From assembly GCA_029821875.1 (NCBI GenBank), contig JALGXW010000001.1:277732-341731 (forward strand): a stretch of 64,000 bases of DNA, given 5' to 3'. The notes below the pieces were generated by a model. The model ran no database searches, was not told the DNA's origin, and worked only from the letters and a program-made list of their open reading frames with translations. Source of the DNA: Candidatus Hebobacterum abditum. GTDB lineage: Bacteria > Armatimonadota > Hebobacteria > Hebobacterales > Hebobacteraceae. Both the position numbers and the translations under genes were made by a program. Below, piece after piece: positions 39,851 to 47,679 of the stretch; the first letter of the stretch is position 1, and each line of letters begins with the position of its first letter.

Positions 39851-41542
39851 ATGAGGAAGTGCGTCGCATGTCTGATGATGCTGGTCTTGGCTGTGGCGGC
39901 ACAATGCACAGCCGGCGAGGAACAGACGGAGTTCCAGAAGTTCCTGCACGTGTACGCCCATGGCCGGTGGGCCGTCGGCAATTGGCTCATCGAGGGTGGT
40001 GAGAACGTTCTGCGAGTGCGCTCCCAGGGATCGATCAGAGCCATGGCCTTCGGCCCAGGGCGTGCCGAGCTGGCCTACTGCTCGGCAGATGAATTCGGCC
40101 GGTCACACCTGTGGGTGGTGCCGATCGACCTGTCGCCCGAGGCAATCGAGCGGAGAGAGATAGACGCTCGCTCACGGCTTCTGTGGACCGCGCCGGAAGG
40201 TGTCTCTCTCGAGGGGCCAGTGCGCTGGCCGCCGCATGGGGCCAAGGTCTTGGCTCGCGCTGTGACGGGGGATCACAGTGACCTCGTATGCGTCGATTAC
40301 GTATCAGGGCAAGCAGAGATGCTCACTGGTGGAGCCAACGTGCTCGATGCGGTGTGGGACCCACGCGGCCGGCAGGTCGCCTATGTCACGGCGTCTGACG
40401 GGAGGCGAGCGGTATGGGTCCAGAGCGTTCCACCAGGCGAGGCCGAACTCATCGGCCGGGGAGGGTTCGACCTCCGATGGTCACTGGACGGCGATGTGAC
40501 ATGGCTCCGTCCTGACTCTGACCGGTCTTGGACTGAACTCCTCTGGCAACCTGGGATGGCCGAGCCGGAGCAGATGGGCCAGCGACCTCCGCGCCAGGCC
40601 GACGCGCAGTGGTCCCCAGACGGCAGTCTCTGCGCCGTTCTCGAGCCGATAGGGGAGGAGGACGAGAGGCAGTTGGTGCTCTATCCGGCTCGGTCGGCGA
40701 GCGGGGAGATCATCCCCACGCCGGAGGCCCACCCAAAGCAGCTACTCGGCTGGTCGCCAGATAGCAATCTCGTTCTGCTGCTGGCTGGGGACAACCACCT
40801 TCTGATTGCCAGTGCGCACTCGGCGGCACCCCAGCTCATACGCGTGATGAAGACGGAAGAGGCGGGGTCAGGGTGGATTGAGGAGCTGACGAGCCGCGTC
40901 TCGCTTCCGCATACATACACAACGGGCTGGTCGATGATCGACCCGGAGGCTGGAAGGCCTGCCTGGTCGTCCGACAGCGAGCTGTTGGCCTACGTCTGTG
41001 TCGATGCCGACGCCCTGCGCAAGCGCTTCCCGTCGACAGGTTGGACATGGGCCCCACGCCAGCCGTCCTTGATTGTCGCGTCCTTCGCGAGGGAGTACAA
41101 GCGGCCCTCGGCGCTGACCGGCAATCCAGAGGTCGAAGAAGTTGTGGGCAACATCCGCAACGTGGGCCTCGCCATCCAGATGTACCTCGCTGACAACGGC
41201 GACACTTTCCCGCTGGTAACTGATTCGGAGGGGTTGATGCGGGTCTTGGACACGTACGTCAAGAGTCAGACCATCTTCATGCGTCCTGGCACCGAAGATG
41301 ACATCGTCGTGCGGTATGTCGTGCCGCCAGGGCTATACTGGGGCGACCTAGGTGGCGTCGATAGAATGCCGGTCGCGATAGTGGACTACCACCCGGATTT
41401 CTTCGCCATAGCCTACGGGGACGGGCACGTCGAGCACTACGAGCGGCGGGACGAGCACGCGCAGAAGCTCGACGACTGGTGGACGGAGTTCGACGAGCGC
41501 CGGAGCGTAGACCCCGAGGCGCTCCCGCCGCCGTTCGAGTAG
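39851..41542 (+). CDS. Paralogue: secreted TolB-like propeller with pilin-like C-terminus
   Basis: A 563-residue tandem paralogue of the preceding gene, starting 18 bases after it with AAGGGGG upstream. It has a clear signal peptide (MLVLAVAAQCTAGEE). The blades align one to one with the neighbour: MAFGPGRAELAYCSADEFG, AVWDPRGRQVAYVTASDGR, AQWSPDGSLCAVLEPIGEE and LLGWSPDSNLVLLLAGD. The C-terminal module begins VGNIRNVGLAIQMYLADNGD and ends in a DG-containing strand (IAYGDGHVEHYERR). A 30-residue charged tail is unique to this copy. The pair arose by duplication and may form a complex on the cell surface; their role is not known. Confidence 0.75.
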   Translation: MRKCVACLMMLVLAVAAQCTAGEEQTEFQKFLHVYAHGRWAVGNWLIEGGENVLRVRSQGSIRAMAFGPGRAELAYCSADEFGRSHLWVVPIDLSPEAIERREIDARSRLLWTAPEGVSLEGPVRWPPHGAKVLARAVTGDHSDLVCVDYVSGQAEMLTGGANVLDAVWDPRGRQVAYVTASDGRRAVWVQSVPPGEAELIGRGGFDLRWSLDGDVTWLRPDSDRSWTELLWQPGMAEPEQMGQRPPRQADAQWSPDGSLCAVLEPIGEEDERQLVLYPARSASGEIIPTPEAHPKQLLGWSPDSNLVLLLAGDNHLLIASAHSAAPQLIRVMKTEEAGSGWIEELTSRVSLPHTYTTGWSMIDPEAGRPAWSSDSELLAYVCVDADALRKRFPSTGWTWAPRQPSLIVASFAREYKRPSALTGNPEVEEVVGNIRNVGLAIQMYLADNGDTFPLVTDSEGLMRVLDTYVKSQTIFMRPGTEDDIVVRYVVPPGLYWGDLGGVDRMPVAIVDYHPDFFAIAYGDGHVEHYERRDEHAQKLDDWWTEFDERRSVDPEALPPPFE

Positions 41543-41584
41543 AGGCAGATTCTGTTCCTTACCTCGGCGGCCGTCCCGGTTCCC

Positions 41585-42436
41585 TCACCGGGCACAGGTC
41601 TGATGGCTCTCCACGAACTCGATGATGGCACGGTTAACCTGCTCCCCCGCGTCGATCATCAGCATGTGGCTCGCACTGTCGAGCACGTGCACAGTAGGAT
41701 ATCGAAACTCGCGCCGTACCAGGTCCGCAACCGGCAAGAATGTGGAGTCCATCGTTCCGACGAGGAATAGCACGGGCACGCTAATCTCCGAAAGGCGGGC
41801 GCGGCGTCGCGACGTGAGATGGCTCTCAAGCTCCGGCGGAACGTCAATGCCACCCAGCCGGAGGGAGTCGGCGAGCCACACGGGGTTGTTCCGCTCGAGG
41901 ATGGTGTCGAAGACGCGTCGGTGGGAGTCGTTCGCCAGGAACTCTCTAACGCCCGGAGCGCGGGCAACATCCATGCTGTGGAAATAGACTACCGGCCCGA
42001 GTTCTAGCAGGCGCTTTGCCTCCGCCTCGCATTCCCTGCGCCGCTCTGGCCGAGCTTTCAGGGGCCGGTCTCCTGGGCCTGGACCCGTTGCCAACAGAAC
42101 CAGGCCGAGACACCGGTCGGGATAGTCGAGCGCAGTCTGGATGGCGACCGGCCCGCCCATCGAATGCCCACCGAGGAAGGCCTGCCGAATCCCCATCCCG
42201 TCGAGGACACCTATAACGTCCCGCGGGCGGTCGAACGATCGTCCCGTCAGCGGGCACGGTGTCCCCCCATGTCCGCGCAGGTCGGGGACGATCACTTGGA
42301 ACTGCCCAGCCAAGCCGTCCAGCTGCCGCTCGAAACTCAGGCTGTTCATGAACCAGCCGTGAAGCAGAACGACAGGCACTCCCGAGCCACTCACCTCGAC
42401 GTGTATGGCGATGTCGTCAACTGCTATGGAAGACAT
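41585..42436 (-). CDS. Alpha/beta-fold hydrolase
   Basis: A 283-residue hydrolase without a signal peptide. VVLLHGWFMNSLSF contains the oxyanion HG, Ser92 in GGHSMGGP is the nucleophile, and the acid and base are likely the Asp in FLVGTMDSTF and the His in SASHMLMID. A lid region (about 125-200) separates them. The family includes haloalkane dehalogenases, esterases and ring-cleavage hydrolases; the substrate is not evident. The ATG at 42436 is preceded by GGAGGTG overlapping an alternative GTG at 42439. It lies 9 bases after the PilB-like gene stop, so it is in that operon, although a functional link is unclear. Confidence 0.88.
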   Translation of the reverse strand: MSSIAVDDIAIHVEVSGSGVPVVLLHGWFMNSLSFERQLDGLAGQFQVIVPDLRGHGGTPCPLTGRSFDRPRDVIGVLDGMGIRQAFLGGHSMGGPVAIQTALDYPDRCLGLVLLATGPGPGDRPLKARPERRRECEAEAKRLLELGPVVYFHSMDVARAPGVREFLANDSHRRVFDTILERNNPVWLADSLRLGGIDVPPELESHLTSRRRARLSEISVPVLFLVGTMDSTFLPVADLVRREFRYPTVHVLDSASHMLMIDAGEQVNRAIIEFVESHQTCAR

Positions 42437-42445
42437 CACCTCCGA

Positions 42446-43960
42446 TCACCCGGCCTCCACCGCCACCACGCGTGCCGCCTCGGCCACGCTCGTGATTCCA
42501 TCCGCGGCCTTTCGAAGCCCATCGGCGGCCAGTGTCGTCATCCCATTGCGAACGGCCACCTCTTCAATCTCTTCTGCCGATGCCCGCGCCATGATGAGCC
42601 GCTGGATCTCCCGGCTCACCTCCATGCACTCGTAGATCCCAGTGCGCCCGTGGTATCCCGTCTGGCGGCACTGGTCACATCCCTTCCCGCGCATGAACAT
42701 CGGGCTGTCCGGCAACTCGTACCCGCCTCGGTGGGCCCGATCCGCGAGTGCCGACAGCAGCGTGGACTCAGGCTCCTGAGGCTCGACACATTTCGAACAC
42801 ACCTTCCGTGCGAGTCGCTGTGCCGACATGTAGATGAGTGTCTGCGTCACCATGAACGGCTCGAGACCCATATCAAGCAGGCGCGTCACTGCCTCCCCCG
42901 CGGTCTGCGCATGAAGCACCGTCATCATCAGATGTCCCGTGATGGCGATCTGAGCCGCCGTCTCCGCGCTCTCCAAGGACCGCAACTCCCCTGCCAACAC
43001 AATGTCCGGGTCGTGCCGCAGGAACGCGCGCAGTCCGGCCTCAAAGGTGAGGCCGGCTTTCTTCACTACGGGAACCTGTGTCACATGGCGAAGGGCATAT
43101 TCCACTGGGTCCTCGATGGACATGATCTTCACCTCCGCCCTGGCGATCTCCTTAAGCCCTGAGTACAGGACCGTCGTTTTCCCCGACCCCGTCGGCCCGG
43201 ACACAATGAGGAGACCAACAGGGGCGCGCAGCGCGCGGCGATACTTCTCTAGATCTTCGGGATACATCCCCAATCGCTCCAAGTCCACGAACACTTGGGA
43301 CTGGATGAGGGGCCGCATCACCACGCTCTCGCCGTAGACGGCAGGCATCGTCGCTGTCCTCACGTCAAACTCTTGGTCAGCCATCCGCAACGTGAAGCGG
43401 CCGTCCTGCGGTAGCCCCCGCTGGTCGAGAGGAATGCCCGCATGCGCCTTAATGCAGGACACCAGCGCGCCGTGGGAGGACTTCGGCACCCGCACCATCT
43501 CACGCAGCACGCCGTCCACGCGCTGGCGCACAGTTGTCTCCCCCCGTTCGGCGTCAATGTGGATGTCGCTGGCGCGCGCCTTCGCCGCGGTGGCCAGCAT
43601 TGCCGAGAATGCCTCCTCCACCGCCTTCTCCTCCTCCGTCGCGGGATAGCCCGGCACGGCAGGATCGAAAACGACCTCCTCGCCAGCCCCGGCGCGGACT
43701 ATCATTTCGGCCAATGCCGTGTCCAGCTCGCCCACGTTGACCGAGGCGGCCGCCGGATGCGTCATCTTCGAGAACTTGTCGAGGTCAGAGTGCTTGAAGC
43801 GCCATTGACGACCCACCTTGAAGCCTTTTACACGTCCCTGATTCTGCCAGCGGTAGAGGGTCGAACGGCTGACGCCGAGGGCCGCTGCTGCCTGTTCGAG
43901 ACTAAGCATCTCCTCAGATTCGGCCTCCTGAGACTTCCGGGGACGTCTGCGCTTGGGCAT
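42446..43960 (-). CDS. PilB/GspE-type ATPase fused to excisionase-type DNA-binding domain
   Basis: A 504-residue protein. Residues 18-64 (LSLEQAAAALGVSRSTLYRW ... FKHSDLDKF) form a MerR/excisionase-like helix-turn-helix. The rest is a type II secretion / type IV pilus assembly ATPase: ASDIHIDAE, Walker A GPTGSGKTT (about 254-262), Asp box MSIEDPVEY, Walker-B-like VLAGELRSLESAE (usually VGEIRDxETAE), and the zinc tetracysteine CSKC...CDQC. GGAGGGGGGG before ATG 43960 fixes the start; an upstream ATG would add 13 residues. The usual N-terminal GspE domain is shortened. It faces the split comEC genes, so it may power the uptake pilus, with unexplained DNA binding. Confidence 0.85.
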   Translation of the reverse strand: MPKRRRPRKSQEAESEEMLSLEQAAAALGVSRSTLYRWQNQGRVKGFKVGRQWRFKHSDLDKFSKMTHPAAASVNVGELDTALAEMIVRAGAGEEVVFDPAVPGYPATEEEKAVEEAFSAMLATAAKARASDIHIDAERGETTVRQRVDGVLREMVRVPKSSHGALVSCIKAHAGIPLDQRGLPQDGRFTLRMADQEFDVRTATMPAVYGESVVMRPLIQSQVFVDLERLGMYPEDLEKYRRALRAPVGLLIVSGPTGSGKTTVLYSGLKEIARAEVKIMSIEDPVEYALRHVTQVPVVKKAGLTFEAGLRAFLRHDPDIVLAGELRSLESAETAAQIAITGHLMMTVLHAQTAGEAVTRLLDMGLEPFMVTQTLIYMSAQRLARKVCSKCVEPQEPESTLLSALADRAHRGGYELPDSPMFMRGKGCDQCRQTGYHGRTGIYECMEVSREIQRLIMARASAEEIEEVAVRNGMTTLAADGLRKAADGITSVAEAARVVAVEAG

Positions 43961-43980
43961 CCTACCCCCCCTCCGTCGAT

Positions 43981-44032
43981 GTAGTTCACTACGTATCATG
44001 AGCTATTATGCCACATTACACATATATGTCAA
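43981..44032 (-). promoter_or_regulatory. AT-rich promoter of the PilB-like gene with palindromic operator candidate
   Basis: On the minus strand, TTGACA (44032-44027), a 16-base spacer and CATAAT (44010-44005) form a strong promoter. The perfect palindrome ACATATATGT (44020-44029) overlaps the -35 box, and GTAGTTCACTAC (43981-43992, 5-base arms) lies just past the expected start. The region is markedly AT-rich against its surroundings. Autoregulation through the protein's own helix-turn-helix is a reasonable guess. Confidence 0.6.
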
Positions 44033-44162
44033 GAGCTACTCTGGCTTATTTTGCTACACTATGCGGATTTCTGTCGGCGCCACTGGAATCGAGGGATTTC
44101 GAGACCCCAGTCTCTGAAGAGGGAGGAAGCTGTCAGTTGAATAACATGTAGGCACCAGGGAC

Positions 44163-45782
44163 ATGCAGGACCTCACACACCGGCCGCTGGTATGCGCAGC
44201 CCTGACCTTCGCGGCGGGCATCGCCGCGGTGTCGACTGTTGGCGGCCTTGCGTTGGCGGCAGCAGGGGCCCTGGGGGCATGTGTAGTCGCTGCGTTGGCT
44301 GTGAGAAGGCGGGGCTTGGCGGCTGGGTTTGCGCTGTTGGCCCTGGCGGGAGCGGCTGGCGGTCTGACGTTCGTCATGAGTTCCGCGGGGCCGACCGGCG
44401 ACGTGTCGGCCTTACCTCCTGGGGGGCAGACACTGGTGGGCACGGTTGCCGAAGTGCCCTGGTCCTCGCAGGATGTCTGGCGGTTCGTGCTTGACGTCGA
44501 AGCCCATGCAGAGGAGAGTCAGCTTGAGCCGATGTCCGGCCGCGTGTATGTCCGCCTCATTACGGGTGGGGCTGTGCAGCGAGGCCAGCGTTGGCGGCTG
44601 ACGGGGAAGCTGCGGCCGCTCCGGGAGGCAGCAAATCCTGGGCAGCGCTCGGAGGCCGAGCGGCTTGCTCCGCTCAGGGTCTCGCGGGTCTTCATGGTGG
44701 GCACTGAGGAATTGGCTGACCTGCTGGGGCCGGGACGGCTCGATCCCATCTCCGCGCATGCCTTTGCGGCGCAGCAGGGGGCCGTGCGACTCCTCGAACG
44801 ACATGTGTCTGGGCCCTACCCGGAGCTCACAGCCGCGGTCGCAGCGAGTGTCGTCTTCGGAGTGCACGCAGCGCCTCCGCCCTACGAGATCACCGAGACC
44901 TTCCGCCGTGCAGGCACCATCCATCTGCTGGTGGTCTCCGGCGCCATGGTCTCGATGGTGTTTGCCCTTGTGTTCCTGCCGGGGCTGGTGGGTGCAGCCT
45001 GGCGTCGGGTACTGGCTGAGCGGCAGTCCGGCTGGCCCAGCGGCGCCCAAGGGCGTGTGCGCCTGCGCCCGGGGCTCTGGGCGGCGGGAGTGGCCGTGGT
45101 AGTGGTGATCTACTATGCCACCTTGACAGAGGGCGGCCCGGCCGTGGCGCGCGCGGCGGTGATGGGGGTGGTCACAGGGATCGCGATAGGCTTGCGGCGA
45201 CTTCCGGCCGTTGCGCGCGAGCACGGTCTCAACGTCGATTACTACACGATCCTGGCCGCGGCTGGCCTCGTGCTCCTCGCAGCGACACCCGAAGCGCTCT
45301 TCTATCCTGGATTCCAGCTCTCGTTCGCCGCCGTGTGGGCCATTCTCTACCTCACGCCGAAGGCGATGTGCCTGGTGAGCTGGCTGCCCAAGTGGCTCGG
45401 CTACACCATTGTCGGCACGATCGCCGCCCAACTCGCCACCTTTCCGCTGCTCGCCTGGCACTATGGCCAAGCACCCATTGCCGGCTTCGCTGCCAACCTG
45501 CTCGCCATCCCACTTGCTGGGGTGGTGCTCGTGTCCGCTATGGCAACCTGTGCACTCGGCGTAGTGCTGCCGTGGCTCGCGCCCATCGCCGGCTGGATCT
45601 GCGGCCACGCGACCCGCGGCATGATCTGGACGAGCGCCGCCTTCGCCTCACTGCCGGGGGCCACAATCGACATTGCTCGCCCCAGCGCAGTGGCGGTGAT
45701 CCTGTGGTATGCTGGACTGGTCGCGCTCGGCGTGGGAATCCGTCGTCTTCAATCGAGGTGTCAGAGGGGATCTCCCGCTTAG
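44163..45782 (+). CDS. comEC: ComEC/Rec2 competence channel, membrane part only
   Basis: A 539-residue integral membrane protein. It has N-terminal hydrophobic segments, an OB-like ectodomain (about 85-180, containing LVGTVAEVPW and GRVYVRLITGGAVQRGQRW), and then the competence domain: AAVAASVVFGVHAAPP, then GTIHLLVVSGAMVSMVFALV, ARAAVMGVVTGIAIGLRRL and the multi-helix C-terminus GQAPIAGFAANLLAIPLAGV. ComEC carries one DNA strand across the inner membrane during transformation. The metallo-beta-lactamase domain normally fused at the C-terminus is missing and is instead encoded at 46732. No strong Shine-Dalgarno sequence is seen before the ATG. Confidence 0.88.
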   Translation: MQDLTHRPLVCAALTFAAGIAAVSTVGGLALAAAGALGACVVAALAVRRRGLAAGFALLALAGAAGGLTFVMSSAGPTGDVSALPPGGQTLVGTVAEVPWSSQDVWRFVLDVEAHAEESQLEPMSGRVYVRLITGGAVQRGQRWRLTGKLRPLREAANPGQRSEAERLAPLRVSRVFMVGTEELADLLGPGRLDPISAHAFAAQQGAVRLLERHVSGPYPELTAAVAASVVFGVHAAPPPYEITETFRRAGTIHLLVVSGAMVSMVFALVFLPGLVGAAWRRVLAERQSGWPSGAQGRVRLRPGLWAAGVAVVVVIYYATLTEGGPAVARAAVMGVVTGIAIGLRRLPAVAREHGLNVDYYTILAAAGLVLLAATPEALFYPGFQLSFAAVWAILYLTPKAMCLVSWLPKWLGYTIVGTIAAQLATFPLLAWHYGQAPIAGFAANLLAIPLAGVVLVSAMATCALGVVLPWLAPIAGWICGHATRGMIWTSAAFASLPGATIDIARPSAVAVILWYAGLVALGVGIRRLQSRCQRGSPA

Positions 45783-45864
45783 AACTTCACGCGGCCGAAC
45801 TGCGTCAAACAGAGCGGGGCCGGGAACCATGCGCTGCTGCTAACGCGGAGGGAAGGACCACAGC

Positions 45865-46725
45865 ATGGACATAGTCAGCTATGCGCTGGCGGCAGCCGTC
45901 TACATAGTCGTTGTCGTATCAGTGGCATTGCCAGTGGTCCTCCTCGTGGTTATCCTCAAAGCCGTGCTGGCCGCCGGCTTTGGCTCAGGCCGAGCTGGTC
46001 GTGCGATAGGTGTGTTCATTGCTCTATGCGTGTTCGCAGGAGTCGCTTGCTTCATCTGGGGATCGACCCTTGCCGTATACATGGTCGTTGCCGTAGCACT
46101 GGCTTTGCCAGTGGTTCTCCTTGTGGTGATCCTCAAAGCCGCGCGGGCCGGCGGCTTTGGCTCAGGTAGAGCTGCTCGTGCGAAGGGTGTGTTCATTGCT
46201 CTATGCGTGTTCGCAGGAGTTGCCTTCTTCACCTGGGGATGGGCCTTCGCCATATACATGAAGGAACGCGAGTCCGCCCGCGGATCCATCTGCGCCTCTA
46301 ACACGTTGGGCCTCAGCCGCGCCCTGCGCATGTATGCAGAAGAGAAGGGCGTGCTCCCGAGCGCCGAGACCTGGTGCGATGACCTTCTTCCTTACGTGGA
46401 GGGTCCCGAGACGTTTCGCTGTCCCGCCGCACCCGAACTCACTTCCGCTTTCGCCTTCAATTCCGCCATCAGCGCCCTTCGCCTAGACGACATCCCGGAC
46501 CCGGCACATGTCGTGGTCATCTTTGAGTCCGACGCGGGCTGGAACGCGTCTGGTGATCTCAGCTTGCTGGCAGAGGATGCCCGCCACCTCCGCGGCGACA
46601 ACTACGGGTTCGCTGCCGGCCACGGCGGGTGGGTGCATCGCGACCGCATCCTCTCCGCCGACACCGACTACACCTGGTCACCCGCTGTCGAGCGCGAGGA
46701 CCCCTCTTCCGGCCTCACGAACTAA
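45865..46725 (+). CDS. Membrane protein with duplicated helices and pilin-like C-terminus
   Basis: A 286-residue protein between the two comEC halves. The first 135 residues contain a direct internal duplication: VALPVVLLVVILKA...GFGSGRAGRA...GVFIALCVFAGVA occurs twice with a 59-residue period, giving about four to five membrane helices. The rest (about 140-286) starts NTLGLSRALRMYAEEKGVLP and includes LLPYVEGPETFRCPAAPE and NYGFAAGHGGWVHRD, matching the globular part of pilin-like proteins with an H-X9-DG-like ending, but without a prepilin leader. GGAAGG lies upstream of the ATG. Its location suggests a role in DNA uptake or pilus function; that is inference. Confidence 0.7.
   Translation: MDIVSYALAAAVYIVVVVSVALPVVLLVVILKAVLAAGFGSGRAGRAIGVFIALCVFAGVACFIWGSTLAVYMVVAVALALPVVLLVVILKAARAGGFGSGRAARAKGVFIALCVFAGVAFFTWGWAFAIYMKERESARGSICASNTLGLSRALRMYAEEKGVLPSAETWCDDLLPYVEGPETFRCPAAPELTSAFAFNSAISALRLDDIPDPAHVVVIFESDAGWNASGDLSLLAEDARHLRGDNYGFAAGHGGWVHRDRILSADTDYTWSPAVEREDPSSGLTN
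45921..46264 (+). repeat. Tandem duplication, 177-base unit
   Basis: Two adjacent copies with a period of 177 bases (59 codons) lie within the preceding gene; for example GTGTTCATTGCTCTATGCGT starts at 46012 and again at 46189. The copies are very similar at the DNA level, including many synonymous positions, so the duplication is recent. Confidence 0.9.
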
Positions 46726-46731
46726 CATCGC

Positions 46732-47679
46732 ATGGCGCGCCTGAGTCGCGAACGCGTTCTCCTGCTCGCCCTCCTTGCGGCTGTCATCATCGTGTGGTGG
46801 CTTGCTGCCAGGGAGATCCGGCAGGAGCTCAGGATCACTATCCTGGACGTTGGCCATGGCGACTGCATCCTCGTGCAGGCGCCAGGTGGACGAACCATGC
46901 TGGTGGACGCGGGGGGACGTTACGGTCAGGAGGCGAGCAGCTGGGACGTCGGCAGCCAAGTGGTCGTCCCGGCGCTTATGGCGCGGCGAGTTCGGCAGAT
47001 TGACGTGCTCGTCATCACGCATCCACACGAAGACCACATCGGGGGAGTTTCAGCCGTCCTGGATGCGCTCCCTGTCGGCGTCGTGCTCGACCCCATGTTG
47101 GAGACGGACAGCGAGACGTACCACGACTTGGTGAGGCAGCTGGAGGAGCAAGGTATAGCGCACTGGCGAGCCACGGAGGGGCAGCGGCTGGACCTGGGCA
47201 GGGGCATCTACGCCTCCGTCCTCAACCCGCCTGAGCCGCGGCTGCGAGACACGGGAGCAGATCTGAATGACAACTCCGTGGTCCTGCGCCTCGTCTACGG
47301 TGATGTGAGCGTCCTGTTGGCGGCCGATATCGATGAGGCCGGCGCCTACCGCATGGCCTGGCTGGGAGAGGCCGTCGACTCGACCATCCTCCAGGTCCCA
47401 CACCACGGGGCCCCCGAGCCGGCCGTTTCTGAGTTCATTGACTCCGTAGCTCCCGATCTGGCAGTGATCAGTGTAGGCTACGACAATCCACACGGCCATC
47501 CGAGCGACGAGATGCTGCGGGAGCTCGATAGAGTGGGGTCGAAGATCATGAGAACGGACCACGACGGCGCGATCACTATCAAGATAAGGCCGCCGAGGTG
47601 GCGGGCCGTTGGCTCATCGCCGCGTGCGCGTGGCGTGTCGGGCGAGGTCACAGCACATGCGCCTGCAGGAGTGCCATGA
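46732..47679 (+). CDS. ComEC metallo-beta-lactamase domain as a separate protein
   Basis: A 315-residue protein with one N-terminal membrane anchor (LLLALLAAVIIVWWLAA) and the MBL domain that is normally the C-terminus of ComEC. The motifs are LDVGHGDCILVQAPGG, the metal motif THPHEDHIGG, DLNDNSVVLRLVYGDVSVLL with LAADI (Asp), and QVPHHGAPEPAVSEF (His). The last 40 residues are a Pro/Arg-rich tail. In ComEC this domain is proposed to degrade the non-transported DNA strand or bind nucleotide. Its separation from the channel gene by a pilin-like gene is unusual. It overlaps folP by 4 bases (ATGA). Confidence 0.85.
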   Translation: MARLSRERVLLLALLAAVIIVWWLAAREIRQELRITILDVGHGDCILVQAPGGRTMLVDAGGRYGQEASSWDVGSQVVVPALMARRVRQIDVLVITHPHEDHIGGVSAVLDALPVGVVLDPMLETDSETYHDLVRQLEEQGIAHWRATEGQRLDLGRGIYASVLNPPEPRLRDTGADLNDNSVVLRLVYGDVSVLLAADIDEAGAYRMAWLGEAVDSTILQVPHHGAPEPAVSEFIDSVAPDLAVISVGYDNPHGHPSDEMLRELDRVGSKIMRTDHDGAITIKIRPPRWRAVGSSPRARGVSGEVTAHAPAGVP

